From Polytrichum commune (taxonomy: Eukaryota > Streptophyta > Polytrichopsida > Polytrichales > Polytrichaceae), in NCBI GenBank assembly GCA_950295325.1, contig OX485808.1, forward strand, positions 23,644,527-23,708,526: a DNA stretch of 64,000 bases, given 5' to 3'. Positions 1 through 13,329 of this stretch are shown one piece after another; position 1 is the stretch's first letter; each line of letters opens with the position of its first letter. The notes below the pieces were generated by a model. That model did not search any database. It saw only the letters and a list, made by a program, of their open reading frames with translations, and was not told the origin of the DNA. The position numbers and the translations under genes were made by a program.

Positions 1-85
1 GTTATGTGAAAGATGCATGCATATATTGTAGTTTGTTACTGAGTAGTAAATTTTCAAAATAGTACGAGACGTCGATATATGACTA

Positions 86-279
86 CACTAGCTATCCCAT
101 TTAGTGCGTATTACTGTTTGGGGTTACAAAGTGCTAAAATTATGTAAGGAGATTATAATATTTCACCAAGCAAGTCATTACTTGTTTTATAATGCATGAA
201 CAACCTATTGAACTCTTGAGTAAGACGTTATTGCCTTGGGTAACTCTGAATAATAGCACACGCTAAATGGGATAATCAC
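86..279. mobile_element. Palindromic-end MITE-like element at the left edge
   Basis: CACTAGCTATCCCATTTAGT(G) after TA, then CGTATTACTGTTTGGGGTTA. The right side carries CGCTAAATGGGATAATCACC as its complement. The right flank is not a clean TA, so the end is approximate. Confidence 0.55.
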
Positions 280-319
280 CATAACATTGGAACGACCTAA
301 TTACACATATCAATGTAGA

Positions 320-1420
320 AGGTCCCACATGAGACCAAATTCACCACAAACTCATAAAGAGTTAGGGTTTCACCCAACCCCGTTACGTTAGTAATAGTGG
401 TGGGGGCCCGATCCAAAGATGCGGGCATCCGTGTAACTTCTTAGCCAAGTGGACCTTATTAGTGATGGTGCAACTTGTTGAGGAGCGAAATTCATGGGCC
501 CATGTTGTCCAACCAACTTTGCTCACCAACCGACTCAATCTCGCTCCCATCATCTAGCCCGGAAATAGTGTGGTGTGCTACAATTCCATAGTGGTCCACG
601 GCAAACGAGTGTCAAATCTTTCATTTATATGGAAATTCCGTTTGGTTAATTTTAATCTAGTTTTCATAATAAAATATGTACAAACATCATGATTTTCAAT
701 GATCATTAATAATAATTATTATTATTAAAAAAAAACTCGTTGCCTTTGGGGACATCTTGAGGAGAGAATCCAATATTTTGGCACAATTGAGTTCTCTAAT
801 CTTCATATGATCACGAAAACCAATAGCAATATGAGTGGCCAAAGCACTTCACCCTTCTAACGCTCCACCATATTGCTTATGGCCTCCATGACAATTTCTA
901 CAAGCCTCCTAACAAGTATCAAAGTCTAATTTTACTTGTTCTATGCACTCGACAATATAGTATGTGGGTAACTCAAACAACCCCAAGTCTCTCATCCATT
1001 GATAGGTATGTTAATTTAAAATGGGGACAATTTTAACATTCGCATATGAAACTAACAACGTGAAGAACCTGAAACATCTTTCTAAAACATCTTGTAGCCC
1101 ATCACGAGGTTTGGTCATGGCTAGATGCCCACCTCTTTCAAGATGGACCCCACCACTAATATCCAAGGGTGAAAAACATAGTCAGTTCTATCCTAGCACA
1201 TACACTTTGTGAATTTATTGTTAAGATTTGACATCAAAATTAACATTAGAAGCCCTGAACTATTGTAGGGAACCCCCCTTGAGACAAATCAACCATAAAA
1301 CTTTGGGGGTCAAGTTTCAATAGACGCTCTTTACCCTGGTAACAATGGTGGGGGCCAAACTCAAAGAGGTGGGCGTCTACACAGTTTTGTCTAATTCGTG
1401 CAAGTGACCATGTGGAGTTC
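320..1420. repeat. Diverged direct repeat at 320-440 and 1270-1400; no gene
   Basis: Both segments run through AC..CAAAAC/AACTC, GGTGGGGGCC, AAAG(A/G).TG(C/G)GGGC and a CTAATTCGTG-like tail, about 950 bp apart. Nothing in 280-1466 has coding character. Confidence 0.4.
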
Positions 1421-1468
1421 ACGTTTTATTGAGAGCATCATTTTGTTTTTACCCAATTAACTTAAGTA

Positions 1469-1817
1469 CACTAAATGTGATATTTAGTGTCACCGATTCT
1501 AATTGTCTTGCTTAATACTAATTGTAAACTGTGGTATAGTGTCACCAACACTAAATGTTCACCCAACATTATTTGTCACTCCTTGTAGATTATTTTGGGG
1601 GATTATAGGTTTACAGGTTCGCAACTACTGTCAATTACCAAGTGAATTTTCATCCAAATTTCAATCATCCATGACAATATTTCATCACACATTGCTGACA
1701 AGAGAAGGTAGGGTTTTGGCCGACGGATGAACTCATCCATGACATCATTCGTTCACTTATTCATAAGAAGACTTATCCGAAAAGTTGCCCATATGACACT
1801 AAGCATCATACTTAGTG
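1469..1817. mobile_element. TA-flanked MITE with palindromic ends
   Basis: The left end CACTAAATGTGATATTTAGT(G) is itself a palindrome. The right end CACTAAGCATCATACTTAGT(G) mirrors it. TA dinucleotides flank both (1467-1468 and 1818-1819). The interior matches copies at 17724 and 54117 (a tract with ACATTATTTGTCA and CCAAATTTCAATCATCCATG). Confidence 0.75.
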
Positions 1818-2066
1818 TAGTTAGTATGCACGCCAACGAATATGATATAACTTAGTTGATAAAAGAACCGATAATGTTGGTGTAAAGTTATAGCAACACG
1901 TAACTCGGAATGGTAACCCACACTAATTAGATAATTTAGTGTTAGTGTGAGGGCCTTGGCCTTTAGGGGTTGAGCCGTACGATTACCAACCATCCACCCA
2001 TCTCTTTGTGACTTAGTTCCAAACTTACGATCTCAAGATAAGCTCAAGAATAATCTTGATTAGTTA

Positions 2067-2750
2067 ACACCAAATAGTAACCCACACTAGATTCACTTGC
2101 ATGAGAACGTGGACCCCAAACAAGTGTGTTTGTGCATTTTTAGCATATTCATCAAGATGTACAAACAATTTATATTTTCTCAAAGTGCATGGCATTTCAT
2201 CTTGAATACGAATGGTCGAAATCAAGGCACATGGATTTAAGGATGCTTTCACACAAGGGTCTTCTTGCAATGCGCAAGTTGATGAGTAACAAACTTGAAA
2301 AAGTTCTTCGAACTTGCTCCTCATCACCTAAACACAAGTTGGAGGCCGTTTCATGGGTAATTGGGATCATGCACAAATATTCCGGAGTGCTCACATATCA
2401 TAATAACGATTCGAGGATAGTTTGAACTCTATAATGTCAATATAAGGTAGAGGATAATCTAAAGTATGTATGGTGAAATAGTACCCCCCACTAGCTATAG
2501 ATTTCACTTGCATGGGAAGGTGGACCCAAGTGTGCTTGTGCGTTGAAGTTTTGTCATTAAGATGTATAAACAACAAATGTCTTGTTTTGTGGAGCACATG
2601 GCCGTATTGAGTCTTGAATATGAACGGTCAAAATCAAGGCATGAGGATTAAAGGATGCTTGACACAAAAGAGGCAACCCATGCATAAGTTAATAAGTAAC
2701 GGACTTGAAGATCTTCATTGTTTCACTCCTCCCAAGTTTTTCTTGATGCT
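2067..2750. repeat. Tandem duplication, two ~280-bp copies
   Basis: The segment at 2067-2345 recurs at about 2473-2750. Shared blocks in order: CACTAG, TTTCACTTGCATG, GTGGACCC, AAGTGTG, AAGATGTA.AAACAA, GAATA.GAA.GGTC, AAATCAAGGCA, GGATT.AAGGATGCTT, AACAAACTTGAA or AACGGACTTGAA. Spacing is about 406 bp. No protein signal is seen. Confidence 0.7.
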
Positions 2751-2969
2751 TAAATGACCATACACAAAAAGTGGTGTCAGGTTATTGCAAACCAACTTTC
2801 TAGCTTGTTCTACTAGGATGGGTGGGCCAAGCTGAACTTGCTTAGACTAATGTGGGATTTTGCATGTCAACAAGTCCCATGTGTATACCCAATTTTAGAT
2901 TTGTAAACTCTCTCGAAGTTCAGAGGTGAAAAGAGGAGGTCCCAAAAGCTTCTCTCAACTTTCAAATTA

Positions 2970-3457
2970 GGGCCACTTCACACACGAGACTGATAGCCCA
3001 TGACCATTGCACTTCAAGCATTCTCATTGGTGAAAAAGGTGGACGTGGTCCAAGTTCTCTTCACACTACGCTTTAGGGACCAATGAAGTATGTGAATGCA
3101 AGATGGATGTAAAGTCTACATGGATTCCTATATGACATCAAATGGATCATGTTTCATGGTCACTTGGATTATTTTCAAAAACCACCTCTTGGAGGTAGGC
3201 CTAACACAAAACCAAGAGACCATGGCACTCCGAACGCTCACAACCATTGATCCATTCTATTTTATCATGTGTGAGGACTCTCATGAACAAAAAAAAATCA
3301 TTGAAATAGCATTTGGTTGAGAGCCCGGTGACATATGACTTCACACTACACTCGAGGGTATGTGACCACACGACATGATTTTGGAGGTGTGTTGGGACGG
3401 CCTTTGGGCTCTCACAATTTTATGGTCATGGCTCTTGGCTCATGTGTGAAGTGGCCC
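2970..3457 (-). mobile_element. PIF/Harbinger-like MITE, GGGCCACTTCACAC family, copy 1
   Basis: Termini GGGCCACTTCACACACGA and TGTGTGAAGTGGCCC, flanked by TTA on both sides (2967-2969 and 3458-3460). The 488-bp body matches copies at 3931, 46016 and 55444, in opposite orientation. Small frames inside (3096-3320) are shared by the copies only because the DNA is shared. Confidence 0.88.
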
Positions 3458-3930
3458 TTAGGCTCAATACACAACGAGCTAACTATATTATACATCTCGA
3501 AACCATACTATTATTGGACGATGCACAATATCATATTCTCGGGTGCTATGGTATCATAATCATGCTTTGTGGATCCATGGGTTTCTTCCGACGACTAAAA
3601 AAGTGGCCAAAAATAAAATAAAGATATTTCTCCAGCCGAGATTCTTAGCATACGGTTAGCACCTATAATTCCCGTATCTGTACCTATCTGACTATGTATC
3701 ATCTGGTATTCTAGCCACTGACAAACTCTATTACTATTCTATGAAAATATCTTCCTAATTCCATGCAACAAAAAGAACATTCCGCGAGGAATTTGGACAA
3801 CAAGGACTTTGTCATAAGGAATTCCCAATTCCCATTCACTCCGGGTTTGGTTTGGTTTCCTAACACCTACCAAGAATAGTTAAAGCCGACCCCATGCATG
3901 TTTGAGGGAGGTTGATTCATCCCAAGTTAA

Positions 3931-4429
3931 CGGCCACTTCACACACGAGCCAAGAGCCGTGACCAAGAAATTGTGAGAGCCCAAAAGAAAGTGCCCAAAG
4001 GCCGTCCCAACACACCTCCAAAATCATGTAATGTGGTCACCAACACTCAAGTGTACTGTGAAGTCATATGTGACCGGGTCCTCAACCAAATGCTATTTCA
4101 ATGAATCTCTATTCATGTGGGTCCTCACACATAATAAAATAGAATAAATCAACGGTTGTGAGCATTCGGAGTGCCACGGTCTCCCGGTTTTGTGTTGGGC
4201 CTACCTCCAAGAGGTGGTTTTTAAAAATAATCCAAGTGACCATGAAACATGATCCATTCGATGCCATGTAGGAATCCATGTAGACTTTACATCCATCTTG
4301 CATTCACATACTTTGTTGGTCCCTTATGTGTAGTGTGAAGTGAACTTGGACCGGCTCCGCCTTGTCCACCAATGAGAGTGCTTGAAGTGTATTGGTCATG
4401 GGCTCTTAGTCATGTGTGTGAAGTGGCCC
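3931..4429 (+). mobile_element. PIF/Harbinger-like MITE, GGGCCACTTCACAC family, copy 2
   Basis: Termini CGGCCACTTCACACACGAGC and TGTGTGAAGTGGCCC, with TAA target duplication at 3928-3930 and 4430-4432; 499 bp. It lies 473 bp from copy 1 in inverted orientation. Confidence 0.88.
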
Positions 4430-6308
4430 TAAGTTCACTACATTGGTTACCCCAGTTAGTGAGGGTGGGCTGATAGTGAGCGTGGGAAATTATTAGTGAA
4501 GGCGATATTAATTTCTTTGTGTTGTTAAATTAGTGCCACCAAAAGATACAGGAAGCATTGTTCATCCCAACATTATTCGCTAAAAACACTATTCATATGA
4601 GCATTGCACATTCACTCAAGTACCGACACTTGGCACTATTTACATACACGCATGTGGCATGCACTAATCACAAGCACGCTAATTTTCTTAGAATATGTGG
4701 TGAATGAGCACGTGTATATGAATTGGCTATCACTCATTAAAAAATTCAGCCCTCAATAACTTTGAGACTTGGCTAGATAGTGTGTGCTTTGGGAATTAGT
4801 ACCACCCTCACCAACTGCAATGATCATTGTAGACTATTTGGAGATCTTTGACCTCGCTTTAGGAGTTTAACTTTTTTTTTTTAAAAGTAGTTAGATGGCT
4901 CTACAGTAGCAATCAATGTTCTCATCTTCCTAATTATGTGCACACTGCAAGCAATAGGAGCTACACTCTGCAAAGAATCCGGAGGTCAATGACCAAAGTT
5001 TGTGACTTTGTCTTATTTCCTTATCATTCCAATTTGGTTTCCTAACACATGCCAAGGGAGTGATAGTAAAATCAATTCCTTGCAAGTTGGTTGTTGATTC
5101 ATCCTTATTTAAGGTCATTGGACTAATTTGAGACTTATGACCTCGATTTAGGAGTTAAATTATCTAAAAATAATTCTCACATGGCTCTATGATAGTAATA
5201 ATCATTTTCACCCTCCCTTCCTCTGGTTCATCATCCCTCTTGGTAGGTGTTGTGAACATTTACTTTTGTCTCTCTACATACCATATGAGAATTGTGTTTT
5301 TTGATAATATTTAAACACCTTCTCCTTTACACTCTACCATGTGTCCTCCTTACATTGGTTGAGACCCACTCGAGTTTAACGTGGACATTACATTCTAGTT
5401 GTAGTAGTAAAGCTTGAATAGAGTGCTCCCTACTTACTATTTGAGGTTTATCCTTAAAAAACGGGGTCCGGATGAAGGAGATGAATATACCGGGAGTTTG
5501 GTTTTGAGTGCTATTCATGGAGCCTTTGATTCACATGAAATGGAATCCAAAAACAAACACACAAATTAAATTAAACCATGATCTACCGTCTACTTCAATG
5601 TTTGTATGCTTTATAGGTGAACGCATGGCATCAATCAAATCAACATCACTAATGGTATGAACCTCCTATTTCCAAGTAAACTTGGCCAAGCTCACAATTT
5701 ACAACTACGCTAAGTAGTCCTATTAGTGTGGACTACATTGATTCTCTAGAACCCTAATTAATGTTCAACCCAATAGGGTAATTGTAAAATTGGCCCCTAT
5801 AATTTGGTTGGTGATTCATCCCAATTTAAATTCACTAGACTAATTTAGGGTCATTGAACCCACTTTAGGGGTTATATTAACTTTCAAAACAAAAATCAAG
5901 CCCTATAGTAGTAGTCAATGTTTTCACCCTCCCCTTGCCTAGTTTGCCCTCCCCCTTGGTAGGTGTTGTGAATATTTACCCTTGGAACTCAAGGGAGAGA
6001 GAAAATTCTCATATACGAGTGTATGTTTTATTTATCCAACATAAAAGCCTTACAACAATATGCAAGTCAAAGGTTATTTTCTAAGTTCAATTGACACCAC
6101 AATTAGCTCTAAGACCTTGAATTAGTGTACTCAAGGACATTTGCGATACATTGACCGAAAAAACACCTATAGGGGTCAAGTTTTTATGTTGCATGCATGA
6201 GAAGCACGCTTGAACACGATGATTCTCTCTCTTTCTCAACTCGAGGGTGAGGGCAAACTTCATATGGTTAAGATATCTCTATCATAACAAGCAAGTCCTT
6301 TACCATTA
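4430..6308. repeat. Dispersed direct repeats, no gene
   Basis: A block of about 175 bp at 5092-5270 (TTGTTGATTCATCC, ACTAATTTGAG, TTTAGGAGTTAAAT, TTCACCCTCCC, TTGGTAGGTGTTGTGAA) recurs at 5808-5980. A partial copy occurs at about 4840-4935. A left-end fragment of the intron-17 MITE lies at about 5712-5745. No supported coding sequence. Confidence 0.6.
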
Positions 6309-6650
6309 AGGTAGATGGCTCTTAAGTGCCTCGCTTTCTTAATCGGACCCTTGGGATTTGATTGATATGTTATTCGGTGAGGATCAAAGAGCAAACATCA
6401 TAAAGACACTTGTTTACAAGAGATTGGACTGCATTCTCATATATTGATAACCACTCTACACTCGATAGTGAACACAATTGGGAGGACATGTGTAACCAAT
6501 TAAGAAATCAACAAGATGCGATTCCGATAACCATAACTAAATCAAGGAAGGTCCAACTTTCTATCCAATTTTGGCATATATTTCATTGTAGATTTGCTAA
6601 TGCAACACGAGGTGTGTATTGTAGAGCTCATCCGTAGGAGGTGGAGAACA
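6309..6650. repeat. Copy of the ~360-bp dispersed repeat
   Basis: AAGGTAGATGGCTCTTAAGT, then AATCGGACCCTTGG, GAGGATCAAAGAGCAAACAT, ACACAATTGGGAGGACATGT, TAAGAAATCAACA and TTTGCTAATGCAACACGAGG, in the same order as the array at 29.8-30.7 kb. The small frame inside (6410-6637) is not conserved as protein. Confidence 0.65.
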
Positions 6651-6800
6651 TGAAATACGACCCAAATAGCATCCATGCACCTTCTAGCACTTTCTATAAG
6701 TAATGGTCACATGGTTTAGTAGTAGTTGGTTTCCTCCAACTCAAGAGAGATTCCTATAACTTTATTTAAACTATTCCATCATATGACCAACTTTTATTAA

Positions 6801-7223
6801 GGGTGAGTTTCCACGTAGGCCACTTGCCCACTAGATTCTAGATAATAGTGGGTTGGAGGTGTTCACATATAGTCAAGCACAAGCCACCATCCAACCACAC
6901 TTTGGCGGTCCACTAGAATGTGGAGGGTTGTGGACATGGGCCGCTAGACTTTCATGTGCCCACTAAAGAATCTTCAACCTACAAGTGCCGGTCACCAAAG
7001 GATTAAGACCGGTTACAAACTCAAGAGAACCAATGTTGGTCTAGAACTTCATCCATGATAACTAGGAGGGGGAGGTTAGTAGGTCGGCCTTGATTTGAGA
7101 AGATGGGAGTAGGTAGTTGGCACATACGAACCCTACCCCACCATATTCCCTCTACATTTGGGCAGGTTTTTCCTTATTCACACTAAAATCTGGTGGGCAA
7201 GCGGCCTACATGGAAACTCACCC
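6801..7223. mobile_element. 423-bp MITE, GGGTGAGTTTCCA ends
   Basis: GGGTGAGTTTCCACGTAGGC at the left and its complement at the right (GCCTACATGGAAACTCACCC) form an inverted repeat of about 37 bp reaching GCCCAC..AGATT. TAA target duplications lie at 6798-6800 and 7224-7226. No coding capacity. Confidence 0.87.
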
Positions 7224-10200
7224 TAAAGCAACTTTGAAGTTCCAACTCTCATCCAATGTATTATTTTTTAAAAGAGCCACCGTGACATTACTCAACCATG
7301 TGGGTCGGTTCCAATGTTCAAGTTTGAAGTGTGCACATGCATTTCAATGTGAAGGGCTTCAAAATAATCACATTTCACTCATATTTTCATTTTTTTTGGC
7401 AACACTTCACAAAAAAAACTTGATATTGGCCGTTTTGTATTGAATATGAAAATAATACGATGTCTCACTATATTGAAGAAGTACATGCAATAAAATGATG
7501 CACTAAAAGTATTTAGTTTCCTTACATAATGCACTTAATCATCATCCAACTCCAAAGGCAAAGCCTTCCAGTTTTTGGTCGAAAGCCTTTCCGGTTTCCA
7601 GTTTCCAGTTTCCAAGTGTCAAAAATTCTAGCCCAATCCATATTTTCCATCAGAGGACCACATAATGACACTTGCATCAATGCATCCAATGTTTCAAGTT
7701 TCAATCGACTTCTGCGATCACTCTTCACCCAGTTCTGTTTGGAAAATCCACATTCACATATAGTTGTGCTTGCCAAGCCGAGGTTGCAATTAGTGCCAAG
7801 TCAAAGTTGCAGAGTCGAAATTGCAAGAGTTATTGGAATTTGGAAGTGTATGCTAGAGTGCCAAGATTGGAGTCCAACTATATTTTTATTTGCAAATTGC
7901 AACCACTATATTTTGTGACATGCAATTTTTGGAGAGGCCTTCACTACGACTGATGGAAACTTTGCAGAGCACACATTTTTGTGGAGTGCCCAAAAAAAAA
8001 ATTTGATAGGTGTTGAAGACTTCAATATTGAACATTTGTCAGTTCACAACCCTAGAATATGTCAATTATATTATGTGGACCCCCAAACAAAATAAGAATA
8101 TCTGTTTACTATTCATACATTCAGGCTGGCACTTGAAAAAGTTGGGTGGAGTTATGCTCCCAATATTATTCAATGAAAATACCAACACCGTTCACAATAT
8201 CCATACTAGTCACACCGACACTATTCACTAACTGTAGTAACATCAGTTTCTTCGTGTTTTATGAGTTCCTTCCCATGAAGGTAAGATAGCAGAGGCCCAC
8301 GTCAGATGCTAAATATAGAATGGAACACAAACACACAACTCAATAATGTTATGACATGGGATCCACCCCTCCTCCACGTCAATTTCTCACTAGTCGGAGA
8401 TACCAAGATATTTCAAGCCCATTTATTTATGGTAGGGCTGTGTGGCCAATGGCCATAGGTCGATCCTATAAATCGATCCCAAAGGGTCCTATTCGCTCTT
8501 CTTAATTGGGCATGTGCATTGGAGTGGTTAATGGCAAGGTCCGTAATTAAGAACTGGCACTAAAAAGACACGTTTAGGATTAGCTGAATTTTAACAATTC
8601 TGGTCTCAGTAGATTACATATCCTATCATTGTGTTCATGCCAAAAAGGAAAGATGAGTCCGATGTTGCCACCAGCGTGGATTATGGTGTTGTATCATTTT
8701 CGAGCTGGTTAAGTCTACATGTAGTCCCAGATCAGATAGTATGAGAATTAGTGGGCCTTCAACGACTACTACCTCCTTTCGAAGGTGAACACCTTGAATG
8801 GGCGTAGACAAGCTGGTGGCACTTATCTTCCCCAAGGGCAAGCCCATACGTCCCCGTATGGTTGGTTGGAATGTCTGGTTCACCTAGATACTCCACTGTG
8901 ATTGAGTGGATCATAGGTCGTAGGGTGCACCAATCAAGTGAGAAGACGAATCCAAAGAGCTCAAAACTAACTCTTAAGTCTAAATATTGAGCAGTATACA
9001 TCAACAATATAAATAAAACAACAGTTGATATTGGAATGGTCATTGTGACCACATGGATCCATGTAAGACTTAGGAGCCAATCTTGGCATTTGTGAAACGA
9101 TATTGACAGACTTTATAACATGAAATGTAATATTCTTATTCATTTATTGGGTGAAGAAAGAAAGAAAATAAGATTTGAAAGAGAGATCACATTACTTGAA
9201 AAGTTGAAAGTATTTCGTAAAGATAGGCTTTGGTGGTGAACACCACCTTTTACCAAACACATGTTTGCTTTAAGGAGAAAACCCACTTGTCAAAACACCT
9301 AGATGTACACCACTACCCTAGATAAGCCCTTGTTCAAATTTAAGTACATTCACATTCACCTCATCTTTCTTCCCCATTGGCCATGAACTTTGTGTTGACC
9401 AAAACCCCTTCCCCCTCCCAACACAAAAAAATACTCATCTTAGCCATGGCCCACATAACGCCATGGCTAAGCTGAGTAATGGTATGCAAAGAACATGGTA
9501 CACTAAGCAAGTAATTAGTGTGGTGCCTCAAAATCGGGAACCTTTATTAGGTAAAGTGCTCTTTGTGACTTATCATGTAGCATCACATGTCATATGACCC
9601 CGTCTCTAGTTCCCACCCTAGTGAGTACAAGACATTTAGTGTAAGTCGGTGATGAATAGTGTAAGTCGGGGCCACACTAAACTAGATGTTCAATGTACAT
9701 ATTGCTCATCTATTCAAGTGAGAAGTGCACATTACTTACCAATGCAATAAACAATGATGGATAATGAAAACCGAGAATCAAATGGTCATGCATCGGGTGC
9801 CTCTTGTGTATTTCTCGCATGATGCTTCCAAAAGCGTCCTTCAAGTTGAAAATTGATGTGGCCCACACTTGAAAGATGGAAAGAGAGTGTTGAAGTTGAC
9901 ACGTCCATTTTGTATGGGAAAGAAAGTGTGAGTATCACGGTAGAGTTTTAAGAGGCGGTCTCAATAGTCCCAATGTTGCTCCCCAACCCCGGCTCGCCCT
10001 TTGGGAGGGGCCCATAACTTAGGACAAGCAATCATTTTGGTTCAACAGGTGGTTTGAGCTTGAAGGCCTCTATATAGAGCTCCCCCTTGTGCGACAAGTG
10101 TACTTGGACATGCAAATTTTCCATTGAGACAAGTGTTCACCTCACCTATTCAAATCGATGACAACAACAAGCCCTAAATACAAGTGCGGTTTCCCATTTT

Positions 10201-10960
10201 GGAAAGGCGGTTGAAGGAAGTGGGCCTTAGTGGCGGCAACTTTGAAGCCACTCTTTTGGACCTAAAGAGCCATGGCCCACAACGTTGAAGTTTGAGAACT
10301 CGTTACCTTGTAGACGTGTGTACATAGAAGGGGGGGAGGGGGGGAATTAGTAAGTGTTTGTGGTTGTGTTTGTTGTGGACATTCTTATCATTTTAGTATA
10401 CGATATGAGTGAAGCTACTTCATCATTGGAGTGATGGAATGTTATTTAGAATGAGCTATGTGAATTTGAATTTTTCGAGTTCTATTAAGAGTTATATATA
10501 TAATAGGCAATGCCCAATTAAAAAAGAGACACATAGATAACTTATACAACTTTGCATTAGTTTGTTGTTCTTGCAACAAAGGTTTAATTGTTCAAGGAGT
10601 TTCATCACGGGTTTCAAGATTTGCATGCTTTCGTATTTTTAAGTTTATGATAGATGTATGGGGTTTGACCACAAAATGGAATCAAACACTACATGAACAC
10701 ATTTGCAAATCCAGATCAGGATCATGACAAAGAAGCTTGTTGTTTTGGGAGTGAAGGGAAAACATATCATGAAAACATGAATTGAAACACACAAATGACC
10801 GAGAATTGTTTTTTTGGATATGTAGGTTTTAGACTTGAATAGGCACTCATACAAGTCATTGTCCACATTAACCTCCTCTCATTGACCCGTGGAGCCAATA
10901 AATCGCATTTTTATTGAGCTTCCTTATCCATCATGCCATCTGACTTCAGAATCATCACTA
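7224..10960. other. No supported gene
   Basis: AT-rich unique-looking sequence with scattered short frames in every phase (longest about 129 codons at 7529-7918, overlapping other frames) and no domain, splice pattern or codon bias. A G run lies at about 10330-10346. Confidence 0.5.
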
Positions 10961-11168
10961 CACTAAATATGATATTTAGTGCTACTTACTATTTGGAATT
11001 ACGCAATGCTATATATCCCATATTTTATCAACAAATGTAAAATCAATAGTATGGACATTATAGAACATTACAAAATTACTTGGTGAGAAATTACATCAAT
11101 AGTAAGAAAATACAGCAGAGCATAAATCCAAATAGTAATTGACACTAAATATCATGTTTGGTTTAGTT
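10961..11168. mobile_element. Short palindromic-end MITE
   Basis: Begins CACTAAATATGATATTTAGT(G) after TA, then CTTACTATTTGGAATT. It ends with the complementary AATAGTAATTGACACTAAAT and a degenerate last palindrome (ATCATGTTTGGTTTAGT). About 208 bp. Confidence 0.68.
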
Positions 11169-12844
11169 GCCCCAACTTGGGAACTTCAATTTTGCAATAT
11201 TTGGATCTTATCAAATTTTGTTGAAATGAGGAGAGCTTCCTTCCTAGATCTTCATAATGGAGTTGGTCCACAACACTTACAAGAGCCCGATCATAAAATA
11301 TTTTGGTGATAATGGGGTTGAAATGCCTTCGACAACAAGGGTGGTATGAAAGCTCCAAGTTCATTGAAATGCACCATGTGGCAATAAGGGGCTAAGGTCC
11401 TACTAATGCCCCCTTCCCACTTGACTTCAACAAAGCCTAAAAGTTGGTTCTAAGAACACGGCCTTCACATCATTGACACTATCTAGTGCCGAGCCTAGTT
11501 GGCAAGTGATGTGGCATGGTTTAAAAACGAAGGTTTAATTTTAAGCCTCAAGCACCGACCCTCCCATCGGTACCTAGAGATGAGGCAAGAATGTAGGACC
11601 TTTAAAAGTGCCGCCTCCTGTCCTTGTGATTGGTTGCTTTTAGTCTTGGCTACGAGGGCATGAGGAGCTTCATTAACAAAAATTGATGGTAAGATGGATG
11701 AGTAGTAAGGCATTTGGGGATGGGACATAAACTCTCCAAAATTTCATTGCTTGGTAGATAAAACGATGAACATGTGTGAAAACTACGTAACTAAAACCTA
11801 CTCGACAATCTCCAGAGTAAGTCTTGTAAGTGCATTGGGATAGCCGGATGCATGTGCTATAACCGAGGGAGCTTTACCTGGTTTTTAGGAAATACTTTGG
11901 TTATTTGGTAAAGTCGGGTGGAAAGGGGGCATTATAAGGTAAGTTAACCTGTAGCGGCCACTTTCACCAACATAAGACAAATCACAGTTGAATCATCTTG
12001 TGAGTTGACTCATTTGGTCAACAATTGCGAATCAAGAAGAATGTCAATTCTAGTTTGAAATCGAAGTTTGGGATGAAAAGATGTATGAAGTCAAAGTGAA
12101 AATTCCCGTTCTTTTTTAGTTGTTCCATCAACATTCCCGATCATGTGAAATAATGTTATATTAAAGCAATCTCAATAACTTGAGCACATAGTCCAATCTC
12201 ATCATAACACATGTCTTTTCAATGATTGCTCTTTAATAGATCCAATGCCATATTCATTGAAATAAAGGGTTCAAACTAAAAGGAGTGAATGTATAAGGCC
12301 CACTCTCAAGGGGTGCATCCTTCATTAAAAACATATGTCATGTGCATGTGCTACCGAGGCGCCAACTAAAATTCAATACCCCTATATATAGTTTTTGGGT
12401 GAACTAGACCAAGAATTTACATGCAAAATTATGGCTAAGAGATTGGAAGAGGTGCATCTACCACACAAAATCAAAAGTAATACTACAACAAACGTATATG
12501 GGGAAAAAAAAAAAAACTTGCAAAAAAACATGCCTCAAATGTTTGTAGGGAAATATAATTCAATAATTCATCATAGATTTTTTTTTTCTATTTAATTCTC
12601 CTCATAATCTCCTATATTTGTATGCCTTTGATGCAAGTTTATGCACCACTTTAGTTCTCTTTACTTCCAATTTTCCTTTAAATACGTATAGACATTGACC
12701 CAAAAAAGCCTTAGCCCTATGTTTTTTTGTAACCTAGAGTCCTAATGAAAGCCTTCAATGGGGCTTTCATTGGTCCAAAAGTATGTGGCCCCTTGGGATT
12801 AGATATCCTTACGTGTAGCACATAGATTTTTTCTTCTTCTTTAC
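11169..12844. other. No supported gene
   Basis: Only short, overlapping frames on both strands and homopolymer runs (A run near 12505-12515, T run near 12581-12588). I recognise no family. Confidence 0.5.
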
Positions 12845-13290
12845 ATCACCCCATTGAAGGCTCCTCATCACGTTATACAATGTCCAAACATTCCTCCTTC
12901 CAAGGAAATGTATCCTAGGCATAAACAAGAGTCACTTTGGATATTCACGGTGCCACTTCATTTATTCATACTTTGAACTTGGACTTAATGTAACCTCCTT
13001 GGGTCCATTTTTATTTTACATTGAACAATATGAACGCTCAGTTTTGGAGTTTCTTTGACGTTCGACCCTAGTGGAGACCTAGGCTTAGGTACCCACCTGA
13101 ACTTACATGTCAATAAACATCATTTGTAGTGCCCCATTGAAATGCTCCTCATCAAACACTCAAAACAAGGAGGTACGTATCCTAGGTATAAGCAAGAATC
13201 ACCCTGGACATTGATGGTGCCACTTCATTTCTTTTCATACTTTGAACTCAAACCTTGAGGTAATCTCCTTGAGTCCAAATATTCTCAACC
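12845..13290. repeat. Tandem duplication, ~160-bp copies 290 bp apart
   Basis: CCCCATTGAA.G.CTCCTCATC, then TATCCTAGG.ATAA.CAAGA, GGTGCCACTTCATTT, CATACTTTGAACT and CTCCTTGRGTCCA occur at 12848-13015 and again at 13133-13292. Confidence 0.7.
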
Positions 13291-13329
13291 AATAGGATTT
13301 CTCAAAAAAACAAGATTGGTTTCTTTGCT

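Noticed and set aside
3096-3320. 74-codon frame repeated at 4109, 46166 and 55622 (minus)
   Set aside because: Similar peptides recur only because they sit in copies of one MITE; stops and indels differ, and no start context or domain supports translation.
7529-7918. 129-codon frame
   Set aside because: Overlapping frames on both strands, no recognisable motif, and composition like the surrounding non-coding DNA.
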